DNA of 64,000 nucleotides from Parietaria judaica (taxonomy: Eukaryota > Streptophyta > Magnoliopsida > Rosales > Urticaceae), in the NCBI GenBank assembly GCA_954871525.1, contig OX940864.1, forward strand, positions 12,208,001 through 12,272,000, in the 5' to 3' direction. The number at the start of each line of letters is the position of its first letter. Positions within the stretch are counted from its first letter, which is position 1. The translations under genes were made by a program, and so were the position numbers. A model generated the notes under the pieces. That model ran no database searches. It was not told the DNA's origin and worked only from the letters and a program-made list of their open reading frames with translations. This document shows positions 51,180 through 63,476 of this stretch, piece by piece.

Positions 51180-51271
51180 TGAAGAAGAACATGATGGATT
51201 GGAAAAGTCATATTGCAAGAGTACGTAGGCCACGTGGGTCTCAAAATTATTGATACTCGATCTTTATGCAA

Positions 51272-51309
<38 letters not shown>

Positions 51310-51338
51310 GTATATATGTATGTGAAAATGTATTATAT

Positions 51339-51806
51339 GGGTTAATGATGGCAAAAATACCCAAAGTTTGGTCAAAGAACCCCTCGGGTACCCAAAGTTT
51401 AAAAATGGTGGTAAAAATACCCAAAGTCATATTTTGGGAGTTGACCACTCCATTCTCGTAACGCCGTTAACTTACCCGTTAACTCTGGCTACGTGGACAA
51501 ACGTGAGTTGCTGACAGAACAATTTTTGCACGTGGACGAGCCCACATAAGCCTCGTTTACGATAAAACAACGAATTAAATCCCTTATTAATACTATTTAA
51601 TACAACTAATTGAACCCCTAATGATTACACTTAACAAAACAGATTTTTCCACGTGGCCAAAGTTAGCGGGTAAGTTAACGGCATTACGAGAATGGAGTGG
51701 TCAACTCCCCAAATGTGACTTTGAGTATTTTTGCCACCACTTTTAAACTTTGGGTACACGATGGGTTCTTTAACCAAACTTTAGGTATTTTTACTGTCAT
51801 TAACCC
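51339..51806. mobile_element. MULE-type MITE, family G, copy 2
   Basis: The same family and length (468 bp) as the element at 34185-34653. The ends begin GGGTTAATGATGGC and, complemented, GGGTTAATGACAGT, and the GAGTTGACCACTCCATTCTC and CGTAACGCCGTTAAC blocks are present in both arms. It has CTACGTGGAC in the left arm and CCACGTGGCC in the right. It inserted in TA-rich DNA, so no unambiguous 9-bp duplication can be read. Confidence 0.88.
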
Positions 51807-51815
51807 TTATATATA

Positions 51816-53959
51816 TAGTATAAAGATGAGAGTTGGTTAAGAGAACTAGACTAGGTGTTTAGTTCACAACTTGTTTGCAAGGATTCGCTTTGACTTTTTT
51901 TAGCTATAACTTATAAACGAGTCATTCAAGTTTGAACCTAGAGTTTAAGCAAAAAGGTGCTATAATTAAATCAAGAATTATCTGCCTTAATAGCCCCTTT
52001 GTTAATGAGTATATGAAAAACAAAGAAAGCGAAAATGGTATCTTTCTATTATTATTTTCGTGCAACAATATTCTATCACCGGTAAATCAGACTGAAAAAT
52101 AAATAAATACAAAATAGATACTTTTAACTCTTGAAGGTTACTTTAAGTTAGTAAATTTGTAATATACTTATACAATATAATTTTAACTCTTGAAGGTTAC
52201 TTTAAGTTAGTAAATTTGTAATATACTTATACAATATAATTTTGATAAATTAATAATATTGAGACCAAAAAATTTATTATATTTTCGATGTCATTAATAT
52301 ATCGAGTATCAATATAGCATATACATTGATTAAGAATTGGAATCGAAGAAAAACTTTATGATTTAATTCATATTATCACTTTATCGATCAAGTATTAATT
52401 TACTAAAATATAAATATATATTGTAAATATTAACTATTTCCTATTAGTTTAAGCATCACAAATCTTAAATCTCTAGCGTCTATGGTTAAGCAAAAAATTA
52501 TAACCAATTGTAATTAATCATTAGTTCTGAGTTCTGACAAGGTAATAAATTACAAAATTTGTTTTTACCCAAATATAAATAAATTACAAAAACTGTCAGC
52601 TTTTGGTTTTCTCACACTTGGAAGCCGCTGAGCATGTGATGTTCTTCAAATATATTTGATTATATATACAAATATATATATATTATATTAATATATGATA
52701 GCTCAAGTGCCCAACTACTAATTCTGACTCACTTGACTGCAATATTTTGAAGAGATTAAAGTATGCGAATTCTCATGTGAAATGACCACGTGAATCCAAA
52801 ATTGGTGATTATCATTGCATGTTCTACATCGTGATCTTCAAGACTAAATTAGCTCCAAATTAAGTAACCTGATTAGGATTAGCTGGTTAATATTTTGTTT
52901 TTACTTGGACATTTCTTTCATATAAATAACCTTCTCCAATCTCAAAAGCTTATGATCTGTCATTTAATTAATTACACATCTCACAAGATGATTATATATA
53001 ATTATATATATAACTTTCTTCTCGAGACTCTTAAGATTTTATATTTAGTTAGGAATGACGATTCGGGTCATGAGTTGTGTTTGTTAGTTAGTGTATCGTC
53101 TTAGTCATTTTTTATAGATATTTAATGTTGACTTAGAAATTAGAATGGTTCATTATTAATTGTGTTATTTCGTTTGATTAATTTAGACTCACCCGGTTTA
53201 TTGCCGTATTATAGAAGGACGACGAAAAAATAATATTAATTTTCAACCGCAAATTCATTTCAATTCAATCCAAATACATTTACTTCGTAATAAACTATTT
53301 TGTGTCTCATAATTCGGATACAAATGTGCTACTCCTAAGTAAACTTTAGATTAATTTGCCCATCATCATTAACAAAATAGCATTTTAAGAACTTTTTTTT
53401 TTCACGTCAATATATTCATTAGCTGGCGAATATTTGTCACTTAAAATAAATAAATAAAATCCCACTCGATTCCATTAGATACTTGAATGGGATATACACA
53501 TTGGTAAAAGAATCTATTTCTTTTCCAATGATAAAAGATGGAGAAAAGTATTAATTTATTTTTATTCCTGCAAAAAAGATAAGAGTGAAGTGAACAAACA
53601 AGCATAAAATTCAGCGTCTTGGGAAGACGCATGTGTAATGTGTTGACGTGCAAGAACTCATAGGTTAAGTATAGATTAAAAAAAAATCTTGCAAAAAAAA
53701 AAAGAAGTACGGATTAAAAAAATAATTAAAAAAATACAAACAAACAAGAACACAAAAATAAAAAATAAAAAAACATCGATGAAGTTTCAAAGCTATTACC
53801 TGCTGCTATGGTGATGATATTTCAATTCAATAATTATAAATGACAACTAGTAGTAATCGGGTAATATATATATATATAGATAATTAACTAAATAAAAAAA
53901 ATAACTTCTCTAAATAAGTGAGTGATATAATGATGATTAGCATGAAGGTATAAAAGTGA
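51816..53959. other. Intergenic, AT-rich
   Basis: Apart from the 59-bp tandem duplication listed separately I see no gene or element. Confidence 0.3.
52122..52240 (+). repeat. 59-bp two-copy tandem duplication
   Basis: The unit starting TTTTAACTCTTGAAGGTTAC at 52122 is repeated without visible change at 52181. Near-perfect identity means a recent event. Confidence 0.9.
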
Positions 53960-55160
53960 AAATGACCATATGAGTCTGTAAAACTGTAGTTCTAGCAAAT
54001 CCTTCTGTTTCCGTAACGAATCGGATCTCCGCGCGTTCACCAGAAATCCGCCTTCGACTCCTCTTAGCACACGCTGTTGCCTTCTTCGATCATGAACCAC
54101 TCAAGTGTGCGGTCCTCTACGTAGTTCACCGTGTCGTCAACCTGTGGCGGAGCCACGTTGACACTAGATGGTGTCTAGGCTGCACCTCATTATATTTTAA
54201 ATAAATTGATATGATATAGTTTGTAGTGTGATTGGTAGTATACCTTGCACGTCATAAATTTCAATGAATTAGGATTTAATTTCATTTGAGTTTTTGTTAT
54301 TATATATTTTTGTGTTTCATATTTATTGATTTCAAATAATTTTACGATAATTTTTATTTTATTTTTAATTCATGTCGTCTTAATAATAAAAAAATTAGTA
54401 CTTTTTTTTAGTATCCCATTTTTATAGACCATTGGGCTTCACCTCACCACCAATTTTGGCTCCGGCACTATCGTCAACGAAACACCAATCTTGATTAGAA
54501 ATTGTCTCTTCAGAATACTAGTTCTTTATCGGCAATTAAAATACGGTAAAGACTTGTCGGGGTCAAGAAAATTTGACCTCTCCTTTGGTTATAGATAGTG
54601 GCGAATTTCTCTTTATTTTGGGAGAGAATCGGCCTCTTGAATTGTTTAGAATGAAATATTAAGTTTTCCATGTACATACCATATCTATATATAGCATTAG
54701 GGATTAAGACATAATGGACTTTGCTAATCATATCAAGCCCGATAAACCTTATTAATTTTGTAATTAATTTTGTAATTAATTTATGAGTTAACCAATTAAC
54801 TCAAGTGGGCCCAAGTAGCCCAATCCTTAATCCTTTGGCACTTATGCTACAAAATACTCGCATAATCTCCCATTTGCACGAAGATGCCAAGATTTGAATT
54901 CCCAGGTAATATAATTTTTAGTGTCTTTGGGCTACTTTCGGCCCTTGGATAACTCTTTCGTCTTTCACAACATCTTGTATCATGAAATTCCGTTTATTGA
55001 TCCATTTCCGTTGCGAGTTCGGTGTGACCTTGTATGATTTTGCAATGTTGGCCAAGGGCTTTCAACCCATAAGTAGCAAGAGGTCTCTGGACCCAATCTA
55101 CAAAATTTTGGTGATCCGATAGTTATCCTGTCCGTGACAACAAAATTAATAACTTTTAAT
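53960..55160 (-). mobile_element. Probable copia-type LTR/retroelement remnant
   Basis: On the minus strand the sequence has a purine-rich TGGGAGATTATGCGAG segment (near 54870), a TATA-like GCTATATATAG (near 54690) and downstream text of the kind found in plant copia LTRs (GATTGGTGTTTCGTTGACGA, later GAGGAGTCGAAGGCGG). No pol domain is present. It is interrupted by the hAT MITE at 54142-54470. The identification rests on resemblance only. Confidence 0.4.
54142..54470. mobile_element. hAT MITE with a perfect 8-bp duplication
   Basis: The ends are CTGTGGCGGAGCCACG and, complemented, TAGTGCCGGAGCCAAAA. The flanking duplication TCGTCAAC lies at 54134-54141 and 54471-54478. 329 bp, non-coding. 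Related by its end sequence to the element at 38881. Confidence 0.88.
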
Positions 55161-55303
55161 TTTCATGTAACATTTATCCCTATCCAATTTAAAAACAAAC
55201 ATCATAAATTAACGGGACTCATAAACCACTATAATGTTTAGTATAATCAACGGTAAGACACAACACAAAGTCGTATCTAATTTAAATTAAACGCACTCCA
55301 CAT

Positions 55304-55882
55304 TAGGGCTATAACTAAAACCAGGAACCCGATTTTAAATCCTCATCCGCATCCGTATCCGATTTTAAAATCTGGAATCCGGATATCCGGATCCGGATTT
55401 AAAACCGGATACGGATACGGGTTTTGTTATTTAAAAATTCGGATATTCGTATCCGGTTAAAAACCCAGTTTATTTTAATTTTTTAATTCTTTTTAATTCA
55501 TTTTCTAGAGTTACTCACTCTCCTTTCTTCGACAGTCGGCATTTCATTTTCATTTTCTAGGGTTACTCTTATTCAGCCGCCTCCAAGCCCTCGTCCGTTT
55601 GTTACTCTTACTCTTATTCATTTTCTAGGGTTACTCTCCTTTCTAGGGTTTCATTTTCATTTGTTGAAAATTCCGGATATCCGGATAATATCCGAATCCG
55701 GATTTAAAAACCGAATACGGATAATTAAACAGGATTTTGAAAATAGGTATCCGGATTTCCGGGTATCCAGATTTTCGGATATCCGGATCCGGATACGGGT
55801 AGTAATTTTCGGATACCCGGAAAACCGGATCCGGATACGGGTAGTTAAAAAAAACCGGATATCCGCTCCGGTTACAGCGCTA
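55304..55882. mobile_element. hAT MITE rich in CCGGAT motifs, copy 1
   Basis: The ends are TAGGGCTATAAC and, complemented, TAGCGCTGTAAC. The flanking 8-bp repeats CTCCACAT (55296-55303) and CTCTACAT (55883-55890) differ at one base. The interior terminal regions are packed with ATCCGGAT, GATATCCGG and GATACGG motifs in both orientations, likely subterminal transposase-binding repeats. The middle repeats TTTTCTAGGGTTACTC three times. 579 bp, non-coding. It ends about 530 bp before the EMSY-LIKE start codon. Confidence 0.85.
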
Positions 55883-56277
55883 CTCTACATCTTGTTTCAT
55901 CTCATGAAATTCTTAACTCTTTCGTACCTTTCCAATTTCGATTGCCAAGCCACGCAAAAGTCAACATATGCCGTGAAATTGATTTCGATCGACCAAACTT
56001 CTAACTAGATCTGTATGATGTAACCACATATTAAACTCTTAAGAACATTCAAATTTATTTTAATTTTTGTTTTGTTTTTCTTTTTAACTCTAACTATATT
56101 TACTCACCCTTCGCCTTCAGGAATTTATATTGTGGGTCCCTGGATAATGGATATAGTCGTCTATTTATGTACACAACAACCCCTTTAATTTTCAATTATA
56201 TATAAGAAAACCCCCTCTTTTTCTCTCTTCCCACTAAACTCAAAGCCCCGATCTTTATCGTTAATTGTAATCGAACC

Positions 56278-56318
<41 letters not shown>
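56278..56318 (+). repeat. (CT)n(TA)n microsatellite in the EMSY-LIKE leader region
   Basis: About ten CT units followed by about eleven TA units, roughly 90-130 bp upstream of the ATG. CT-rich tracts in 5' leaders and core promoters are common in plants. Confidence 0.8.
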
Positions 56319-56409
56319 CTCGCAGTTTATTTTCAATTTATACGTTCGAAGCTCGACTGTAAATTTTTACCCGCGAATTGGGAGAGAGAAGCGCTGCTCT
56401 ACGCTTCGA

Positions 56410-59400
56410 ATGGACTACAATGCTTCGGACACCAGTGGTGAGTCTCTCTCTCTCTTGAATCTTGAATCTTCGTCGATCTTATCCATTTCTCTTTCTGGGT
56501 TTCAAGGCTTCTTCCGAAACTCGTACTGGGTAATTGGGTTTTCGTGTTCCTTTTCGTTCAAGAAGAAAATTCGATTCGCTGATTCTCTGGAGAGAATTAG
56601 GGTTTTCGGGGGGTTCAATTTGAGCTGCTCTGCTGGTCTGAAGGGTTCGATTGAATTAGGGGTTTTCTCTGCTGCTCGGAATTAGGGTTTATTCTTTTCG
56701 TGGAGAATTGTAACTGTGTTCTTCAATTGGGAAATTATTGTGTTCTTAGGCCCGGTTTGGAATTCAGATTTCTCAAGAGGAAAGAAGGTAAAGCAATTCT
56801 TGAAAAATAAGAGAAATCTTTTAATTTAAATAAAAATTTCCCTGTACATAAGGTTAGTCGGGATTTCGAGTTCAATGTCTATAATTTCCACGGAATTTGC
56901 CGCGAACAAGGCCACGGGATTTCTTTCCAGATAAGCGGGGAACACTTCTGGGGAAGCCCGTTGCGGGATAGCGTTCCGTTTTCTTAGAAGTACCAAGAAC
57001 CTAGGAAAGCATAAATTCCAATCTCTACCATGACCATGCTACGTCAGGCTCTAGAACGAGGTGTAAAGATTATATGCATTTAGCAAGCTTAGTGTAACGT
57101 GCACGTTACGTCTGTACAATTTCACGTGCTTTCCCAAAGCGGTATTAGGGGTTAGGGTTGGACTTGCTTCGAATTAGGTATTTAAGTAACCATTTTACGC
57201 AGAGAATAGTATTTAAGTTTTCCTTCTCGTTGATGATTACAAGACCAATTATTTCATCTTTAGTCTATTAGGATTTGATTTAGTTTATGATTAGTATAGT
57301 ATATTCTCTCAATCATTTGTTTATCTATATATAGAGACCTATGCATAACGTGAATACAAGTAGAATCATCCACCCTCTCTCTCTTCAAAGGTATATATAC
57401 TATTCGCTTATTCTGCTTTTTGGTTATTTACATGACCTTTAAAGATTAAATACTTGCACAACTCCTAGGACATTATTCAATTTTGTGCCAAACGAAGAAA
57501 CATGGTCTCCAAGCATTGCTTATGTTTTCAAAATATTACTTTGTGCTTGTTAACACAGTTCCCATCCGACAAAAGTGAGGGATATGTTAATAAATTTGAG
57601 ACGGGGTCTCTAGACGAGTGATCTTTCGGCTATTCTTACCAAAAGTATCATAGTCGTCGATGGGTCTCTTTAGGCGAATCATTTACGTTGAGATCATGTG
57701 TTTCTTGATATCATCAGGTACTGACGATGATCTTCCTCCATCTCATCAAAACAGAATTCCGAGGGGAAGTAGAGCTGGGGCGAACGAAAGATCAGCTGTA
57801 GGCTCCGTTCCTTACCATCGTAGTTTACCCAACATGGATGACCAAATCCACTTTCTCGAGCAAGAAGCATACTGTGCAGTATTGCGGGCGTTCAAAGCTC
57901 AATCCGATGCCCTTACTTGGGTATTATTTCCTCTTCATTTCCATGCCTTTACGTTGTCACTGGGCCGGTTCGGACCGCTTGCAATACCCATTTTGTATCC
58001 TATGGGTCCATCAGTGGTGTTTATTTTAAAGAGTAATTGGTAGTAATGCCCCCCAGACTTTTTTTCTTCCTAAAATGCCCTAAACTTTTAACTTTCAAGA
58101 AGTTGCTTATTGTCCCTTATGCTTTAAAATTTGACGGAACAATCTCAACATGTGAGCAACACATGACTTGTTTAGGGTATTTTCGTCAAAATTATTATTT
58201 TCTCCAATTTTGTGGGACTTTCATTATGACTTTTCTATGAGAACTTATTTATTTATTTTTTAATAAAAAAAATCTTCCAGTAATCTATTCTAGTTTATTG
58301 ATCTCAAGTAAGTCATGTCATGAAAATAAGTTAATATCTCGGTCATAGTAGGGGGCTTTGTTGTTAAAATTCAGAGTTCAAGGGGACAAATGCACGAACA
58401 CTCAAACTTCAAGGTGCATTGTTCTGTTTCAATGGGTTTTGGGGTTTTATGGGCGGACTGAGTTGACTCTGCATTACTGTTCACTTTCAATTTCACCGTT
58501 TTAATTCAGTTATGTTTAATTCTATTACATTCTTTAGGAGAAAGAAGGTTTGATAACTGAACTAAGGAAAGAGTTGAGAGTGTCAGACGACGAACACAGA
58601 GAACTTTTGACAAGGGTCAACGCTGATGACATCATCAGTCAAATAAGGTATTTGTATTTGGTGCTCGAAAAAGTTGGAATAAAACAAGACAACTGTTGAT
58701 ATTCATTAGTTTTTATTTATTTATTATTATATATTATCGGTAAAACTCGAAGTGTTGCATATTTTTATGTTCCAATAGAGAGTGGAGAAAGTCTGGGGGA
58801 AACCAAGCTCCGAGGCACAGCGCAGCACAGGTCGGTTACGATGTTTTACTGAGCCCAATGACACGCAAGAAGCAGAAGACATCCCTATCGGTAATGGCAC
58901 AAACTTCTCATCTTTATTGCTAGTAAGGGGCTCGAAAGACCTTGTAAATGAGTAATTTAATTCACTATTTTGATAAACTGCGAGGTTCTTAACTTATATA
59001 TCATGTGGGACATATGTATGTAAAATATAATCTATCAATTTATAAATTTAGTGGATTGCTAATTTCCCATGTTTGATCTCGTGTCGGGGAGGAGACAAAA
59101 TTATTATTTAACCGTGATCAACGGGTGTTTACAAGAATAAACAAATAACACTAGTAATATTTTACAAAGACTTCGTAAATGAGTTATTCATATTCATTTC
59201 TTTGATAATGGAGAGGTTATTTTTTTATTATCATTTCATTAAGGTTATTATTAGTTTATCTTACTCGCGTTTTAATTCCACTTGCAGGGTCACCAATTCC
59301 CGGGTTTATCCTCAAAATCCATTCAATCCCCAACACGCCTTGCTGTGAACAGACCGTTCATCGGCCGCAGTAACTCTGCTATTCGTGGCGCTGCTGCTTC

Positions 59401-61368
59401 TGCTGACTCCGGAAGTCTCGAGGCCTTAGTTGGAAGAAAGCTGTGGACAAGGTGGCCTGAAGATAATAGCTTCTATGAGGCTATCATCACTGATTATAAC
59501 GCTGCAGAGGTCTGTTGTTGATCAATTTTTTTACATAGCTTGTGTTTTATGATACGCCCGGGAACAGAAATCCAAGAGAAACGAGAACACTTTATGATAA
59601 ACGAGAGTTAGGCTGGCCTGGGAATACTCTCCGAATGATGTTCAATAAAAAATTTCACTTATCAAACAGTCTAAATCTGACAGTGAGCAACTTATATATG
59701 TGTAGACAAACCCTGAATTAATCCTGGAACTTAAATACCCAAAATACCCCAATGAAAGAAAATACAATTAATGACTTGATAATGTATGTCTTAACATATT
59801 ACTTGCGTGACTTCTGAAATGATAATCTCAAAAGTGCTTTGAGACTTAAAACCTGGTTGATCCGTCACAAAATTATGGTATTATGGTATTTTATCTTAAG
59901 CTGTTTTCTCGTTTCATTGTTTTAGGGTCGACACGCGTTGATCTATGATATTCATACGCCAAAGGAGACATGGGAATGGGTTGACCTTAAGGAGGTAATT
60001 TTTATTTAATGTTTAACGCAATATTTCTAAGCAACTTTTGGAGGGACAAGACACGTTTGGTTTGGCTTTTGCCTTCTTACGTCTTTAGGGGGTAATGTCT
60101 CGAAGGAACAACTGTTTTGTTTGTTATTCGGCTCTAAACAATCGGGAATATATCACTTCGGTGAATTTCCGTTGATTCGTGTATGAGTTTTGTGCCTGGT
60201 CCTATTTTTTTGCCTTTGAAAGTAAGAAGCTAATTTATATGTGGCTTGCAGATCCCGCAAGAAGATATCCAATGGGAAGGCGAAGATCCAGGCATATCTC
60301 ACGGAGTTAGTCACAGTGGACACGGACGGGGGCCCAAGAAACCCTCGAACCGTAGTGTTGGGCCGGGCCCCGGTAGAAGGCCCGTGAAAAATCCACCTAA
60401 GAAGGATTTCCCCGCATCGCAAAACGGAACTTCGCAAAAAACATCGGATGATATTGAATTGCGCAACACCGACGCATTGGTTAAGGAGGTACTAACGAGT
60501 TAGACTCTTGTTCACTAACTTACTATAATGTTTTTTTTTTTATTTCATACATCAATATATATGTGTAAATATATGGGTCATGATAGGTGGAGACTGTGTT
60601 CAATGCAAATCACCCGGATCCTTTGGAGCTCGAAAAGGCAAAGAGATTGCTGAAAGTAAGATTAACCGAGACTTGTCTCGCAAGTTTTCTTTTTCTGTAG
60701 TACTTAGGTTATGTTTGGAACCAAAGACTTTCAAGGAGAATGTGAGGGAAAATAAAATCAATTAGAAGAAGAAATCATTTACCACGTTTAGAGTTAAAAA
60801 GAAAATGCAGTGGAAATTTTAGATTTTTTCGAATACATTGGATTTGACGCATAAGTAAGCAGAGCCTTGAAGAAAAGAAAAGAAAAAAAATCAATTTTAA
60901 TAAAAGTTAAATCCTTAATTTGTGTTATTAACTTTCATTAAATTTGACGGTTTATAAGTCCATTTATTTCTTAATATGAAAGCGGTATGCATTGCAGGAG
61001 CATGAGCAGGCACTTATCGACGCTATTGAGAAGCTTGCTTATGCATCAGAAGGTGAAAGTGGTAAAAAAGTCTTAAATATTTGTCGAAATCTGGTCGTTT
61101 TTGTTTTCCTTTCGGTTGCCATCTTTTCTCGTCAGCCCTAATCGGTATACAAGTTCCGCCTAATTCATTCATCCCAAACCTGTTGACTTTATTCTCTTCC
61201 CACTTATCTATCCATTCCGAGCCGTTGACTTGATTTTCTTTCTTACTTTTCTTTATCATCGATTTCTATTATTATTATGATCATTTTGAAATATTTTTAA
61301 CCTTTCTTCTTCTTAAACCAGATGGTGAACATCCATATCTATATGGTCAATCCATGGAGAAAGAATGA
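56410..61368 (+). CDS. EML: EMSY-LIKE protein (ENT and Agenet/Tudor domains)
   Basis: Ten exons join in frame into 386 residues: 56410-56437, 57718-57920, 58538-58647, 58779-58890, 59288-59509, 59926-59994, 60252-60488, 60587-60655, 60998-61061 and 61322-61368. All introns are GT/AG with consistent phases. The ENT domain is at about residues 51-118 ([45 protein letters not shown]). The plant Agenet/Tudor-like domain is at about 199-262 ([33 protein letters not shown]). A Gly/Pro-rich basic linker follows, then a C-terminal helical region ([17 protein letters not shown]). EMSY-LIKE proteins are nuclear, the Agenet fold binds histone tails, and Arabidopsis members act in immunity, flowering and seed development. 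Intron 1 is long (1280 bp); intron 2 carries a dispersed-repeat copy (58040-58435). hAT MITEs lie on both sides of the gene. Confidence 0.95.
58040..58435 (+). repeat. Dispersed repeat family, copy 4 (in EMSY-LIKE intron 2)
   Basis: It begins GTAATGCCCCCCAGAC and ends, complemented, ACAATGCACCTTGAAG, so the two ends are weak inverted repeats. It carries the core GCAACACATGACTTGTTTAG and GGTATTTTCGTC. This is the best-delimited copy of the four. Confidence 0.6.
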
Positions 61369-62003
61369 CATTTTTTGCGAGCGCCCGTCGAAGACATTTT
61401 CGCACATGCTCAAATGCCGCTAATGTCGAATTGGAAGATCATTAAAAGAGGGGGAAAAAAAAAGATCTTAATTATGAACCATTTAGGTAATATCAATTTG
61501 GCCTCTTCTAACATTTTGGATATTAGTTTTTTATTTTTATTTTTTTTATCACCCGAACCCATATGTAAAAAAGCAATCTTGTTCATTTTGGCCCATGCGT
61601 TATCTAATTTTTAGATAGTTTTTTTTAGTATGTATTTGGGCAAATTTAGATGCGTAATAAATGTACAATTCGATTGATTTTTTTTTCTTCTCTAATTAAG
61701 GATCTAAATTCGGATATTTTGTTGATAAACATGTTCCGTTAAAAAAAACCAATAATTAGCTGGAAAATCGAACTAAAACTAAATGAATCATGTTACGCTA
61801 ATTAGCTCGCTTTATTATTTGAGTTAATCGCTCTGTATTATATTATCTCTTGATTTTTTTTCATTTTTTATTTTACCAATTTGTCCCTTAAATTTTAGAA
61901 TGTATCGAATGTTCGATCAATTCTCAAAGTGAAGAAATACTTTTAATTCTCCTTTGTTAAAAATTTCTATTTAAATGATTTTAGGTTACCACTTAATGTC
62001 TAG
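61369..62003. other. EMSY-LIKE 3' flank
   Basis: Probable 3' UTR, then AT-rich DNA. The frames here are not gene-like. Confidence 0.3.
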
Positions 62004-62629
62004 TAGGGGTGCAAATAATACCCGGAAACCAGGTAATTATCCGGAACTGAATCCGTATCCGGATTTAAAAACCGGAACCGAAACCGTATTCGAATTCCGG
62101 TTCTGGGTACCCGTATCCGGATTCAAAACCGGTTCCGGGTACCGGGTAGTAAAATTAAAAAACCGGGTACCCGGATTATTACCCTGTTTTAGTTTTGTTT
62201 TTTTATTTTTATGTTAATTTAATTTTTAGGGTTAGTCTTCAGGGCTCGACTTCATTTTCACTCCCGCCTCCCTCGCATCTTGCCGACTTCATTTCCTTCC
62301 CCGACTTTATTTCACACACATCTGTAATTGAAAATTAAAAAAAAAAAGTAAATAATATTCAGCATGTACTAAATGAATGTTTTAACATCATAAATAAAAT
62401 TAATATTATATATATATACCAAGGTATATACATGTACATTACATATTTTGCAACACAATATATTTTGAGAAATAAAAAGTAATTACCCTAAACCGGGTAC
62501 CGGGTATCAAAATACAGATACCCGGATTTCGGATACCGGTTCCGGGTATCAATTTTCGGATACCCGGATTCCGGTTCCGGGTACCGGGTACCTCGAAAAA
62601 ACCAGGTACCCTACCCGGTTGCATCCCTA
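62004..62629. mobile_element. hAT MITE rich in CCGGAT/GGGTACC motifs, copy 2
   Basis: The ends are TAGGGGTGCAAA and, complemented, TAGGGATGCAAC. The flanking 8-bp repeats ATGTCTAG (61996-62003) and CTGTCTAG (62630-62637) differ at one base. Subterminal regions are full of ACCGGGTACCCGG, TTCCGGGTA and TATCCGGAT. 626 bp, non-coding. It is similar in design to the element at 55304 but has its own end sequence, so it is a related subfamily. Confidence 0.87.
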
Positions 62630-62637
62630 CTGTCTAG

Positions 62638-63476
62638 AACTACACATGAAGAACAGTAAAAATATGTTGAAAAAAAATGTTTGATGAATTATTGGTTTGG
62701 TGATTGGTCCCATAACGAAGAGTAGATTTTTAAATTTCAATAATTGGAGAGATAAAGTAATAATAATTTGTTGACCAAATTTGTCATGCCTTGCCAAATA
62801 TTAATTTGGCATTTAAAAAAGAGTTTGAATCTTCCCGCTCTTCACTTGATAAATGCATGGTAATGAAGCAAAATTAGTTGCGTATTAATTAATAATCAAT
62901 TTCATTACTATAATGAAGCACCCTGTGTCATACCCGCAAAAAGTTTACTCATGAGTTGGCCGCCCGAGTCCATGAGAAAGAAAGCCGAGTTTGGATGTCA
63001 AACCCGAAAGAAAAATCCAGGATGGGCACCCCGCGCCATACCCGTAGAGTTTGCTTGTGATTGGGCTGGCCGACCAAGTTCTCATATTCAGGCAGGCATC
63101 ACCCGTTTATTTAAATCACGGGTTCTTAAAACAATTTTCAAGGGTTTTTTGTTTTGTTTTGTTTTTAATCCGATTTAAAAGATAAAAGATCCGCGTCCAC
63201 GGAAAAGCTAAGCACGGGCTGCCCTTGCACTCGAGGACGGGCTTGCACCTTCCGTATACACAAATTTCATATGACAATTTTTTCACGAACTCAACGCAAC
63301 AATGGAGGCCAAACAAGCAAATAGTTTAACTCCCAAATCTCAATACTCTATTTACATGATTTCTTACACTCGAAGTACCAAACTTTTCCATAAATTAAGT
63401 AAACAAGCATTGCAAAATTTGAAATGGGTAATCAAGAACAACTCAGAAACTCGAATCAGTGAAAGACTGATTCTTT
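62638..63476. other. Intergenic, with an imperfect duplication
   Basis: CATACCCGCAAAAAGTTTAC (62932) with GAGTTGGCCGCCCGAGTCC recurs as CATACCCGTAGAGTTTGC (63039) with GGGCTGGCCGACCAAGTTC, about 107 bp apart. This is a diverged tandem pair in GC-richer, probably transposon-derived DNA. No gene is seen. Confidence 0.4.

Noticed and set aside
53990..54545. A minus-strand frame that becomes continuous (VDDTVNYVEDRTLEWF and onward) when the hAT MITE at 54142-54470 is removed
   Set aside because: It first looked like a host gene split by a MITE, but a stop lies shortly upstream and the surrounding text resembles a copia-type LTR; not supported as a gene.
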